Shown: positions 1 to 7,800 of the stretch, in pieces
Layout: every line of letters starts with the position of its first letter
Numbering within the stretch: position 1 is the first letter of the stretch
NCBI GenBank assembly: GCA_029938515.1
Contig: JAOZUU010000047.1
Location: 1 to 10,839 of the forward strand
Source of the DNA: Desulfobacterales bacterium
GTDB lineage: Bacteria; Desulfobacterota; Desulfobacteria; Desulfobacterales; QNYZ01
Reading direction: 5' to 3'
DNA length: 10,839 nucleotides
Notes under the pieces: generated by a model
Databases searched by the model: none
Told to the model about the DNA's origin: nothing
The model's input: the letters and a program-made list of their open reading frames with translations, nothing else
Position numbers and translations under genes: made by a program

Positions 1-2030
1 CGTGAGAGTCTTTTCAGATAACCATAATAATGATCGGAGTATCGCATTTCATAAGTCCATAGCGTATAGGACTTTTCGTATTTAAGTGAATGCCGGTCAG
101 CATAATCCGCTGGAAAGAGGTTTACAGCGATCCATTGCTGGGTAAATTTGTGTGAAAGGTGGGTTAAAACGGATGCTAACGTTTCTTTAGAAAGCGCTTC
201 CGGATCCAATACAAACACATGCATACAATTGGTCAGATCCGATAAATTGATTCCGATATTCGAGCGATGGACCATAATGATCGCTATTGGAAGGTCGGCT
301 TTTTTTAACGCAAAAAGAGTGCGTTCGTATTTTAAGCCAGCTTTGCCATATTCAACCGACAATTCATTATCAAAGGTCATTTCCGGGGCAAGATCGAATG
401 CGTTGAGCATAAGGCCGCCGGAAATCTGTTCGTAGAAAGTTTTCAGGAGCGCAAGATCTGCTTTTGTGGTCTCAGATAGGTGATAGGCATCCGGTAGTGA
501 TAGCTGCTTTTTAACAGGCTTTTGGACATGAAAATAGGCAAATGAATCCAATGAACAGATTTTTGAATTTTTTACGCTTCGGGCCACGCCGCCAAAAACT
601 TGGTTTGGAAATTTATTTTCTGGTCTGTAGTAGATGATGGCGTATTGCATTCGATTGGCTTCAAGGCGATATGAATCATTAATGTAACTTCCAATTTGGC
701 TCAACACCTTCGGCCCCGCAATTCTCGCGTCGGCCCTGGCTGCGAAGTGATGCATCATCCAGGTATATTTATAGACGCGCTGCAGCGCGATTAGCCCATT
801 AATGACTCCTTTATCCTGAAAGATGAAATGTCTGCTGACATTTTGGGGCTTGTGGTAAAGCTTTTCAAGAGTCTTTTTGATTGCGCGCCGATCTTCATGA
901 AAAAAAGCATATTTCTTAGGGTAAATAAAACCGGTGTCAAAAAAGAAATCCCACAGAGCATCCATGTTTGTGGAATTGCATAATAGTGTGCGCTGATCTT
1001 TGGCCTGCTGTAAAAAGGCTACCAGTTTGGTATGATCGCGCATATTCATATCCGTAAAAACAATACCGCAGACAAATAGGCCGTCGTTTACATTCTGTTC
1101 AACCAAGAGTGTTCGATGAACTACCCGCGCGCTGCAATTGATGCTGAAGATGTTGGAAAGCCTCAATTCCAGTGAGGGTATTAACATGCCGGGTAACAAC
1201 ACTGATTTTTGCTCATCTTCATTTACGGCAAAACCTGACCCGGATATCTCATTAATGTCTAGAATTACCACCTTTCCGGTTAGTGGATGTTGAAAGCTTA
1301 TGTGCAGTGACGGAACCGGTTTCACACGTTCACTTCTGTATTTCTTGGGTTTCTGTACCGGGATATTGCTCTGGACAGGCGACAGGACAACAACGGGTTT
1401 CGCGTGAAAAAAATCTTTGGGCACAATTCGGCACGCGCCCGAATAGATAGTATCCTTCGATGCGGTAAGGGTTGCCTTCCAGACCGTATCAGTGATCAAG
1501 CAAGACTGGACGTCCCCTTGCTTGACATTTATGGCCGCGCTGAATGCTTCGGCATGAAAATCCAATAATTCTCCGGTAAAAGCGGTTCCGTTTTGTTCTA
1601 TCCGTAGCGTAACACGATCACAGGGGTGGCGCATGACTTTGCGGGAATTTAGTTCCGTACCGGTTGCAGGAAGGGTGATGCGGATACCCTCAGCATCCAT
1701 GTGATTCAATTTTGGAATGGCAACTATCAATTTATTGTTGTATTTAATATGCAGATGATGAAGCTCATCGGCTTTCAATTGATTAAAATCAATTCCATCA
1801 TCCAGCCATGCACAAGTCAACTGATTGCCCATACATGGCTGGGGGATGGCATCGCGGCTGATGGTTTGTTTCTGATCAACGCGCTTGAAAATAAATGAGA
1901 TCGGACGCTGAGAAAAACTTAGCCTGTTTATACTATTAATTATAGAATCTATTTCCAGGGCTTGACCCTTCGCCTTCGTACGGACTTCCATGCTTAGAGA
2001 ATTGCGCTGAATTTGCTCGCTGGTTAACAT
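1..2030 (-). CDS. PilZ-domain protein with acyltransferase-like C-terminal region (partial, 3' end outside window)
   Basis: The minus-strand frame from ATG at 2030 has no stop through 676 codons and runs off the left edge. The start is supported by GAGGTG just upstream (2 nt between this string and ATG, 4 nt from its AGG). Residues 1-125 are unrecognised. Residues about 130-205 resemble a degenerate PilZ-like beta domain. Residues about 230-330 look like a PilZ domain: the basic YRSER segment at 231-235, then ILDINEISGSG at 256-266, close to the (D/N)xSxxG signature but with Glu in the D/N position, so c-di-GMP binding is uncertain. Residues about 355-660 are rich in aromatic residues; the stretch near 408-500 (GVINGLIALQRVYKYTWM and onward) faintly recalls GNAT-type acyltransferases, a weak call. 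No signal peptide or membrane segment is evident. It lies 28 nt after the FadH-like gene and is probably co-transcribed with it. Confidence 0.8.
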   Translation of the reverse strand, partial: MLTSEQIQRNSLSMEVRTKAKGQALEIDSIINSINRLSFSQRPISFIFKRVDQKQTISRDAIPQPCMGNQLTCAWLDDGIDFNQLKADELHHLHIKYNNKLIVAIPKLNHMDAEGIRITLPATGTELNSRKVMRHPCDRVTLRIEQNGTAFTGELLDFHAEAFSAAINVKQGDVQSCLITDTVWKATLTASKDTIYSGACRIVPKDFFHAKPVVVLSPVQSNIPVQKPKKYRSERVKPVPSLHISFQHPLTGKVVILDINEISGSGFAVNEDEQKSVLLPGMLIPSLELRLSNIFSINCSARVVHRTLLVEQNVNDGLFVCGIVFTDMNMRDHTKLVAFLQQAKDQRTLLCNSTNMDALWDFFFDTGFIYPKKYAFFHEDRRAIKKTLEKLYHKPQNVSRHFIFQDKGVINGLIALQRVYKYTWMMHHFAARADARIAGPKVLSQIGSYINDSYRLEANRMQYAIIYYRPENKFPNQVFGGVARSVKNSKICSLDSFAYFHVQKPVKKQLSLPDAYHLSETTKADLALLKTFYEQISGGLMLNAFDLAPEMTFDNELSVEYGKAGLKYERTLFALKKADLPIAIIMVHRSNIGINLSDLTNCMHVFVLDPEALSKETLASVLTHLSHKFTQQWIAVNLFPADYADRHSLKYEKSYTLWTYEMRYSDHYYGYLKRLS

Positions 2031-2058
2031 GTCACCTCATTAAATTCAGTAATAGACG

Positions 2059-3975
2059 CTAAATCGACCGGCCCAATACCGCCCCCTCGAAGATAGCAGA
2101 TTTAGCCGTTCGCGGTTTTACACAATCACCGATGCGATGAACTTCATAATTTAATGATTGAATGTCGTCAAATATCGTTTCATTGGGTTCGCTGCCAACG
2201 GCAATCACCACGCGCTGTGCCTCAAGGTAACTTTCATGGTTATCGGTATCCGCTACAACAACACCATCATCTTTAATCTCCAAAACTTTAGCGAGGGTTA
2301 ATATTTGAACATGATTTTCTTTTAGTTTGTGCAGCAATATTTTTTTAGTAATGCTTTCAAGGTTGCCGCCTATTTGGGCGGTTATCTCCACCATAGCGAC
2401 CGTACAGCCCTGTTCGGAAAGATGCAGCGCCACTTCGCATCCTGTGGCCCCTCCACCAATGACCACTGTTTTTTGATATGGGGACCCATTACCGTTGAAG
2501 GAAACGTCAAAGGCAACCACATGGTTTTTATTGATACCTTCAATATCTGGGGAGATTGGCACGGCACCGGTGGCCAGTATCACCACCCCGGGTTGTACTT
2601 TTTGAACCGTTGTGGCGGTGGCCCGGCAGCCGAGATGGCATGTCACGCCGTATTTTTCCACTTGCGTTTTCTGAAACCGGATTAGGCTCTGTAATTCTTT
2701 TTTATAGCCGGGAATGCTGCCGATGATTAAATTCCCCCCGAGTTTTGTCTGCTTTTCAAAAAGATGGACATCGTGCCCCCTTTTAGCTGCCACCCAGGCC
2801 ACATTTAATCCTCCCGGACCGCCTCCGATGACCATGACTTTTTTAGAACGCTTCACGGGTTTAAACACCATTTTCGTTTCGCGACATAGGCTGGGATTGA
2901 CCAGACATTCTAAGCGCCCGCGCTTAAAAATCGACTCCATACACGTGTTGCAGGCAATACATGTTCTGATATCGTTGAAACGTCCCGCCTGGGCCTTTTT
3001 AGGCAATTGGGGATCCGCCATTAATCCCCTGCCGATGCAAACGAGATCCGCTTTGCCGTCGGCGATGACCTCCTCGGCCGTTAATGGATCATTAATTCTG
3101 CCCACGGCCATTACCGGAACGTTCAACGCGTTTTTAATTGTTTGCGCTGCATCCGCCAAACATGCTTTTTCCATGAAGATGGGCTGACAAATCCATTCCG
3201 GGGTTGCATCATTTCCGGCTGAAACCTGTACGGCATTGACGCCGGTATCCAAGAGGAACTTTAATATCTCAATGCTTTGATCTATTGTCAGACCGTTTGT
3301 AACAAATTCCTGCGCACTGATTTTGAAGGAAAGGGGAAACTCTTTTCCCAGTCGATCGCGTATTTCACGAACAATTTCCAGGGCGAACCGTGTTCGTCCT
3401 TCTATGTCTCCGCCGTAGGCATCGGTTCGAACATTGGAAAACCCGGATAAAAATTGGTTCACCAAGTAGCCGTGGGCACCGTGTACCTCGATGAGTTCAA
3501 ATCCCGCTTCACGGGCACGCACCGCAGCTGCACCAAATTTTACAACCAATTCCCGAATGCCGTCCAAGGTTAACGGCGTCACATCACCCCGCATGGTCGG
3601 GCACGGTAGAGGTGACGGTGCCAACGGTTTTTGTCGGATGACTTTGGATGATGTTTGCCGGCCGGCATGATGTATCTGAATGGCGGGAATTGCCCCCCCA
3701 CTTTTAATGACCGCTGCGATTTTTGATAGGCCCTCAACATGACGATCATGATCGATGCGAGCCTGGTTACGGGACACCACCCCCTCCGGCGAAACGGCGC
3801 ATGCTTCCATGATTACCATGGCCGGACCGCCTTCGGCCCGTCTTCGATAATGCTGGATTGTTTGGTCCGTGATAGTGCCGCCATCCTCCAATAAAAAAGA
3901 AGCCAATGCGGGCAGTACGATCCTATTTTTAAGTTCAATGTTCATGATCCGAAAAGGTGAAAACAGATGATTCAT
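2059..3975 (-). CDS. FadH/TMADH-type NADH:flavin oxidoreductase (old yellow enzyme family, 4Fe-4S)
   Basis: A 638-aa three-part flavoenzyme. Residues 1 to about 335 form the FMN-binding TIM barrel of the old yellow enzyme family, with the HHAGRQ motif at 102-107 and the EVHGAHGYLVNQFLS signature at 163-177. Cysteines 339, 342, 345 and 357 (CxxCxxC-x11-C) match the single 4Fe-4S site of trimethylamine dehydrogenase and 2,4-dienoyl-CoA reductase. Residues about 379-640 carry two Rossmann motifs: VMVIGGGPGG at 380-389 for FAD and VVIGGGATG at 504-512 for NAD(P)H. Such enzymes move electrons from NAD(P)H through FAD, Fe-S and FMN to an activated C=C bond, often an enoyl-CoA. The length fits FadH (about 670 aa). 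The substrate cannot be told from sequence. A TTG at 3981 is also in frame, but AAAGAAAGG places the usable ATG at 3975. It is the first gene of a likely two-gene unit with the PilZ gene. Confidence 0.9.
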   Translation of the reverse strand: MNHLFSPFRIMNIELKNRIVLPALASFLLEDGGTITDQTIQHYRRRAEGGPAMVIMEACAVSPEGVVSRNQARIDHDRHVEGLSKIAAVIKSGGAIPAIQIHHAGRQTSSKVIRQKPLAPSPLPCPTMRGDVTPLTLDGIRELVVKFGAAAVRAREAGFELIEVHGAHGYLVNQFLSGFSNVRTDAYGGDIEGRTRFALEIVREIRDRLGKEFPLSFKISAQEFVTNGLTIDQSIEILKFLLDTGVNAVQVSAGNDATPEWICQPIFMEKACLADAAQTIKNALNVPVMAVGRINDPLTAEEVIADGKADLVCIGRGLMADPQLPKKAQAGRFNDIRTCIACNTCMESIFKRGRLECLVNPSLCRETKMVFKPVKRSKKVMVIGGGPGGLNVAWVAAKRGHDVHLFEKQTKLGGNLIIGSIPGYKKELQSLIRFQKTQVEKYGVTCHLGCRATATTVQKVQPGVVILATGAVPISPDIEGINKNHVVAFDVSFNGNGSPYQKTVVIGGGATGCEVALHLSEQGCTVAMVEITAQIGGNLESITKKILLHKLKENHVQILTLAKVLEIKDDGVVVADTDNHESYLEAQRVVIAVGSEPNETIFDDIQSLNYEVHRIGDCVKPRTAKSAIFEGAVLGRSI

Positions 3976-3981
3976 GGCCAA

Positions 3982-3990
3982 CCTTTCTTT
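3982..3990 (-). promoter_or_regulatory. Ribosome binding site deciding the FadH-like start
   Basis: Read on the minus strand this is AAAGAAAGG. Its terminal AGG lies 6 nt before ATG at 3975 but only 1 nt before the in-frame TTG at 3981. The spacing favours the ATG and shortens the protein by two residues compared with the longest frame. Confidence 0.6.
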
Positions 3991-4020
3991 ATGGAGGATG
4001 TGCAGGACTTATGAGAAGCA

Positions 4021-4171
4021 CACATTTACGCTTCTTTTTGTCTTTAAAGCAAGAATTTTCTAAAACCGGATATGAGCACATTTTCGCCGGATTCCAGTGT
4101 TTGTTTGATGATTTTGAGCAGAGTATTGACTGTTTCGTTGGATTTCTATCTGGCAAGCTTGTGTTATTTGA
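4021..4171 (-). pseudogene. Degraded IHF/HU-family DNA-binding protein fragment (ihfA-like)
   Basis: Reading the minus strand from 4130 to 4047 gives [20 protein letters not shown] followed by SGFRKFLL and a stop at 4046-4044. This closely matches the middle of deltaproteobacterial IHF alpha-type proteins (helix 2 and the SGFGKF turn). The match continues in neighbouring frames: before it, NNTSLPDR (4168-4145) in another frame corresponds to the helix-1/helix-2 region; after it, CFKDKKKRK follows a frameshift and corresponds to the strand leading into the DNA-binding arm. The N-terminal dozen residues, the RGRNP arm and the C-terminus are absent. At least two frameshifts in about 150 nt and missing ends make this a remnant rather than a gene. 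IHF versus HU assignment rests on family recall, without an alignment. Confidence 0.7.
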
Positions 4172-4228
4172 ACAAAAATTGAAATTTTTCAGAGGTCTTG
4201 TAAACATGAAACCCCAAGCCTCTCCATT

Positions 4229-4605
4229 GAAGGGCGTCCCCCCATGGGCGAGTTTCAGACGTCCTCGTTTGGTTTCCTTGGCATTGGTAAAAGCGCCTTT
4301 TTGATACCCGAACAATCCACTTTCTAAATGATGATCCCTGCCTCTTCCGGATCAAAGGGTTTGAACAGATAGTCCTGAGCTCCGTTTTTCATCGTGTCGA
4401 TGGCCGTGGCGATGGAACCGTACGCAGTAATCATGACGATAGTGACATCCGGATCGTTTTCGGTCATATGCCGTAGGAGATCCAGCCCGCTTATTCCAAC
4501 TTTGTATTCAATCATTTTTCGAAAAAAATCTAGGCATGAGGCCACCGGGGTTTCCGGATCTCCCTTTCCAGATCTTTCTTGCCAGGCCACCGGTTTAAAA
4601 TCCAT
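4229..4605 (-). pseudogene. Remnant of sigma-54-dependent response regulator (receiver fragment plus GAFTGA box)
   Basis: The minus-strand frame 4605-4324 encodes 93 residues, of which the last 57 or so (GISGLDLLRHM..., DVTIVMITAYGS..., [10 protein letters not shown]) are the second half of a receiver domain: the helix after the phospho-Asp loop, the conserved Thr/Ala strand and the conserved Lys-Pro. The first half, including the phosphorylatable Asp, is missing, and the first 36 residues match nothing I recognise. The frame stops at 4324-4326; in the frame shifted by one, [18 protein letters not shown]... and [10 protein letters not shown] (about 4327-4229) is the loop 1 GAFTGA region of an AAA+ sigma-54 activator. 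The rest of the receiver, the linker and Walker A are deleted between the two, and everything after the GG-T motif is gone. This cannot be a working regulator. Confidence 0.75.
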
Positions 4606-4632
4606 CCTCTTTGTTTTGCGGTGATAAATCTA

Positions 4633-4662
4633 TTGACATTGATACCTTTATTGTGCCATAAA
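4633..4662 (+). promoter_or_regulatory. Candidate sigma-70-like promoter for the hdrA operon
   Basis: A perfect TTGACA -35 hexamer (4633-4638) is followed after 18 nt by CATAAA (4657-4662), four of six matches to TATAAT. It would give a leader of roughly 165 nt before hdrA. The -10 match is weak and no transcript evidence exists. A short inverted repeat, CATAA-N7-TTATG (4657-4673), overlaps the -10 and could be an operator or chance. Confidence 0.3.
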
Positions 4663-4717
4663 AACCGCTTATGATTTTTCATAGCCCCTTTCATTTTGCG
4701 ATTCTTCTATCTGCTCA

Positions 4718-4781
4718 TGGATCTGGAAAAAACAAACAGGGTCGAATCGTGGATATGAGAAAAACAAACAGGGTGAAATTT
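4718..4781 (+). repeat. Two-copy 32-bp direct repeat upstream of hdrA
   Basis: Units begin at 4718 and 4750. The first 25 nt of each agree at 22 positions, and the inner 15-mer AAAAACAAACAGGGT is identical at 4728-4742 and 4760-4774. The 32-bp period is about three helical turns, so two proteins binding the repeats would sit on the same DNA face. The repeat lies in the leader of the hdrA operon, 52 nt before its start codon. It could be a paired operator, an RNA element or a local duplication. Confidence 0.6.
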
Positions 4782-4821
4782 ACAGGGATAACGAACAACA
4801 TCCATGTTTTTTCAGTTTTAT

Positions 4822-4827
4822 AAGGAG
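4822..4827 (+). promoter_or_regulatory. Ribosome binding site of hdrA
   Basis: AAGGAG lies 5 nt before ATG at 4833. This strong site supports starting the long selenoprotein frame here rather than at the internal ATG at 5094 that remains if UGA at 5022 is read as stop. Confidence 0.75.
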
Positions 4828-4832
4828 TCATA

Positions 4833-7800
4833 ATGGGATCGAAAAAAAAAACTAACAAGAGCGGATCTGTTTTGGTTGTGGGTGCAGGCATCGCAGGCAT
4901 GCAGGCGTCCCTTGATCTGGCCGATGCTGGATACTTCGTTTATCTCGCAGATAAATCATTCGCCATTGGTGGGATCATGAGTGCGTTAGACAAGACATTC
5001 CCCACCAATGACTGCGCCATGTGAGTCATCTCCCCAAAACTGGTCGAGGTCGGCCGGCACCTGAACATAGAACTGCTTACAAATACCGAACTTTTGGACC
5101 TTAAAGGCGAACCCGGAAATTTGACCGCCTCCATCCATCAAGAGGCCCGGTTTGTCGATCTGGCAAAATGCACAAGCTGCGATGAATGTACCAAGGTCTG
5201 CCCCATAACGCTGCCCAACGAATACGACGAAGGCCTGTCTGATCGAAAAGCGATCTTCAAGCAATATCCCCAGGCGATTCCCGGAGCCTTTGGCATCAGC
5301 AAGCGTGGCACAGCCCCTTGCAAGGCCACTTGCCCGGCACATGTCAGCATTCAGGGCTACATCGCCCTCATCAATCAGGAAAAATACGGGGAAGCACTGG
5401 CGCTTTTCAAGGAAGATCACCCCTTCCCGGGTATTTGCGGCCGAGTTTGCCATCATCCCTGTGAAGAGATTTGTACCCGCGGTGATGTGGACCAGCCCCT
5501 GGCGATTCGGGAGTTGCACCGGTTTCTGGCTGACTGGGAGCTGGGTCAGGAGCAACCATTCATTCCCGAGATATCCAATCCGCGCGAAGAAAAAGTGGCC
5601 GTTATCGGATCGGGGCCAGCCGGCCTGACAGCGGCATATAGTCTCGCCAGAAATGGTTATCAAGTAACGATTTTTGAAAAACTGCCGGTTCTCGGCGGCA
5701 TGATGACCGTGGGTATTCCTGAGTACCGTCTGCCAAGGGATATTCTCAACAGCGAAATCAAGGTGATTGAGGAGATGGGTGTCACCATCAAAACCGGCCT
5801 CACTTTTGGCAAAGACATCACTCTCGAAAGCCTCAAAGCGGATGGATTTTCCGCCCTGTTCATGGCCATCGGGCTGCACGGTGGACGCGCGCTGGGTGTT
5901 GAAAATGAAGATATTGATGGTGTGCTTCAAGGGGTCGACTTTCTCCGTGACTCAGCCCTGGGAAAAGACGTATCCATCGGTGAGGACGTCATCGTTGTCG
6001 GCGGTGGTAACGTGGCCATTGACGTGGCTCTGACGGCCAAACGCAAAGGCTCCAATGTAACCCTGGTATGCTTGGAGGCACGCGATGAGATGCCGGCCTG
6101 GGAGCATGAAATCCAGGAGGCCCTGGAAAGCGAAATTCAGATTATCAACAGTTTTGGGCCCAAGGCATTTTTTATCGATAAGAGTCAAAAAGTGTCCGGA
6201 ATCGAGTTCAAAACTTGCTCCGCTGTATTTGACGACCAGGGCCGTTTCAACCCTTCCTACGATGATAACGCGTGCCAGCCGATTTTCGGCGACACTGTTA
6301 TCGTCGCCATCGGCCAGAGCACGGATACAACCTATATCAAAGAGCAGGGAATCAGCCTGACCCGCGTCGGAGGGCTTGAAGCCGACCCTGTCACGCTACA
6401 GACCCCTATTGATTGGGTATTTGCCGGGGGTGACGCTTTTTACGGACCTAAATCCGTGGTGGAAGCCGTCGCCTGTGGCAAGGAAGCCGCCGAAAGTATT
6501 CATCGATTTATCAATAATATTGATCTGACTGAAAATCGGGAAAAGGTCTGGGATTTCGAAAAACCGGATATCTCCCTGGAATTGGTAAAAGAAAGGACCC
6601 CGGTGCGCTGTCTCGATCCGGAGGCACGCGAATGCAACTTTCTGGAAGTTTCCTTTGGCTATGATGAAAATGAAGCCAAAATAGAGGCCAACCGATGCCT
6701 GGAGTGCGGTATCTGCTCGGAATGCTATCAGTGCGTAAAAGCGTGTCTGGCCGAGGCCATCGACCATACCCAAGTATCGGTCGATAAAGAGCTATCGGTC
6801 GGATCGGTGATTCTTTCCGCCGGCACGGATACTTTCGATCCGTCTGGTTTGGCGGAATTTTATCACTATGGAAAGAATCCGAACGTCATGACCAGCCTGG
6901 AATTCGAGCGGATCTTGAGTGCCTCCGGGCCGACCATGGGACATCTGATACGGCCATCGGATGAAAAGGAACCCAAAAAGATCGCCTGGCTTCAATGCGT
7001 CGGCTCCCGAGATACAAACAAATGCGGTAACGGATACTGCTCTTCGGTCTGCTGCATGTATGCCATCAAGGATGCAATGATTGCCAAGGAGCACTCCGGT
7101 GGCGACCTTGATTGTGCCGTTTTCAACATGGACATACGTTCGTTTGGCAAGGATTATGAAAAATACTATAACCGGGCAAGGGATCGGGAAGGTGTCCGGT
7201 TCATTAAAGCGCGTACTCACACCATCGTTGACGACCGCGAAACCGGCGACCTTGTTCTCGGCTTTGTCGATGAAAGCGGAAATCATATAGAAGAAAGATT
7301 TGATATGGTGGTCCTGTCCGTCGGTCTTCAGGTCTCGGCATCCACCATCGAGCTGGCCAATCGCCTTAAAATTGATCTGAACAAGTACAATTTTATCGAC
7401 ACCGACCCGTTTGCGCCGGTCGTCACTTCCCGGCCGGGGGTTTATACCTGCGGTATCCTTCAAGGCCCCAAAGATATCCCCGCATCGGTAACAGAGGCCT
7501 GCGCCGCCGCCAGCGCTGCGGGAAAGGATGTGGCCGAAGCCCGCGGTGTGGATGCAAAATTCGTTGAAATGCCCACTGAGATCGATGTCAGCGGGGAAGA
7601 ACCGCGTGTGGGCGTATTTGTCTGCGACTGCGGTATCAACATTGCCGGCGTCGTGGATGTGCCTGCGGTCAGAAAATATGCCGAAGGCCTCCCCCATGTT
7701 GTTTTTGCGGATGAAAACCTGTTTACCTGCAGTCAGGACACCCAGGAAAAAATCAAGGAGAAAATCAAGGAGGAAAGATTAAATCGTGTTGTGGTGGCTT

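Noticed and set aside
148..1898. Plus-strand open frames at 148-435 and 1701-1898
   Set aside because: Both are opposite the continuous PilZ-protein frame that runs through the left window edge.
2329..3187. Plus-strand open frames of 118 and 157 codons
   Set aside because: Shadows of the FadH-like gene on the opposite strand, with no family resemblance.
4539..4596. Repeated AGGCCACCGG string inside the response-regulator remnant
   Set aside because: Ten bases in two copies in a degraded region is too short to call a repeat element.
4718..4781. CRISPR-like array
   Set aside because: Only two imperfect units with a 7-nt gap and no cas genes; better described as a direct repeat.
4833..5024. 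A short 63-aa protein and a separate 1392-aa protein starting at 5094
   Set aside because: 5094 is in phase with 4833, the only break is UGA at a conserved Cys position, the intervening codons encode the expected HdrA sequence, and there is no convincing RBS before 5094.
4986..5930. 314-codon open frame on the minus strand
   Set aside because: Lies antisense to hdrA, has low-complexity composition of a shadow frame and no recognisable domain.
6792..7697. 301-codon open frame on the minus strand
   Set aside because: Antisense to the well-supported hdrA coding frame; no motif and no independent RBS seen.
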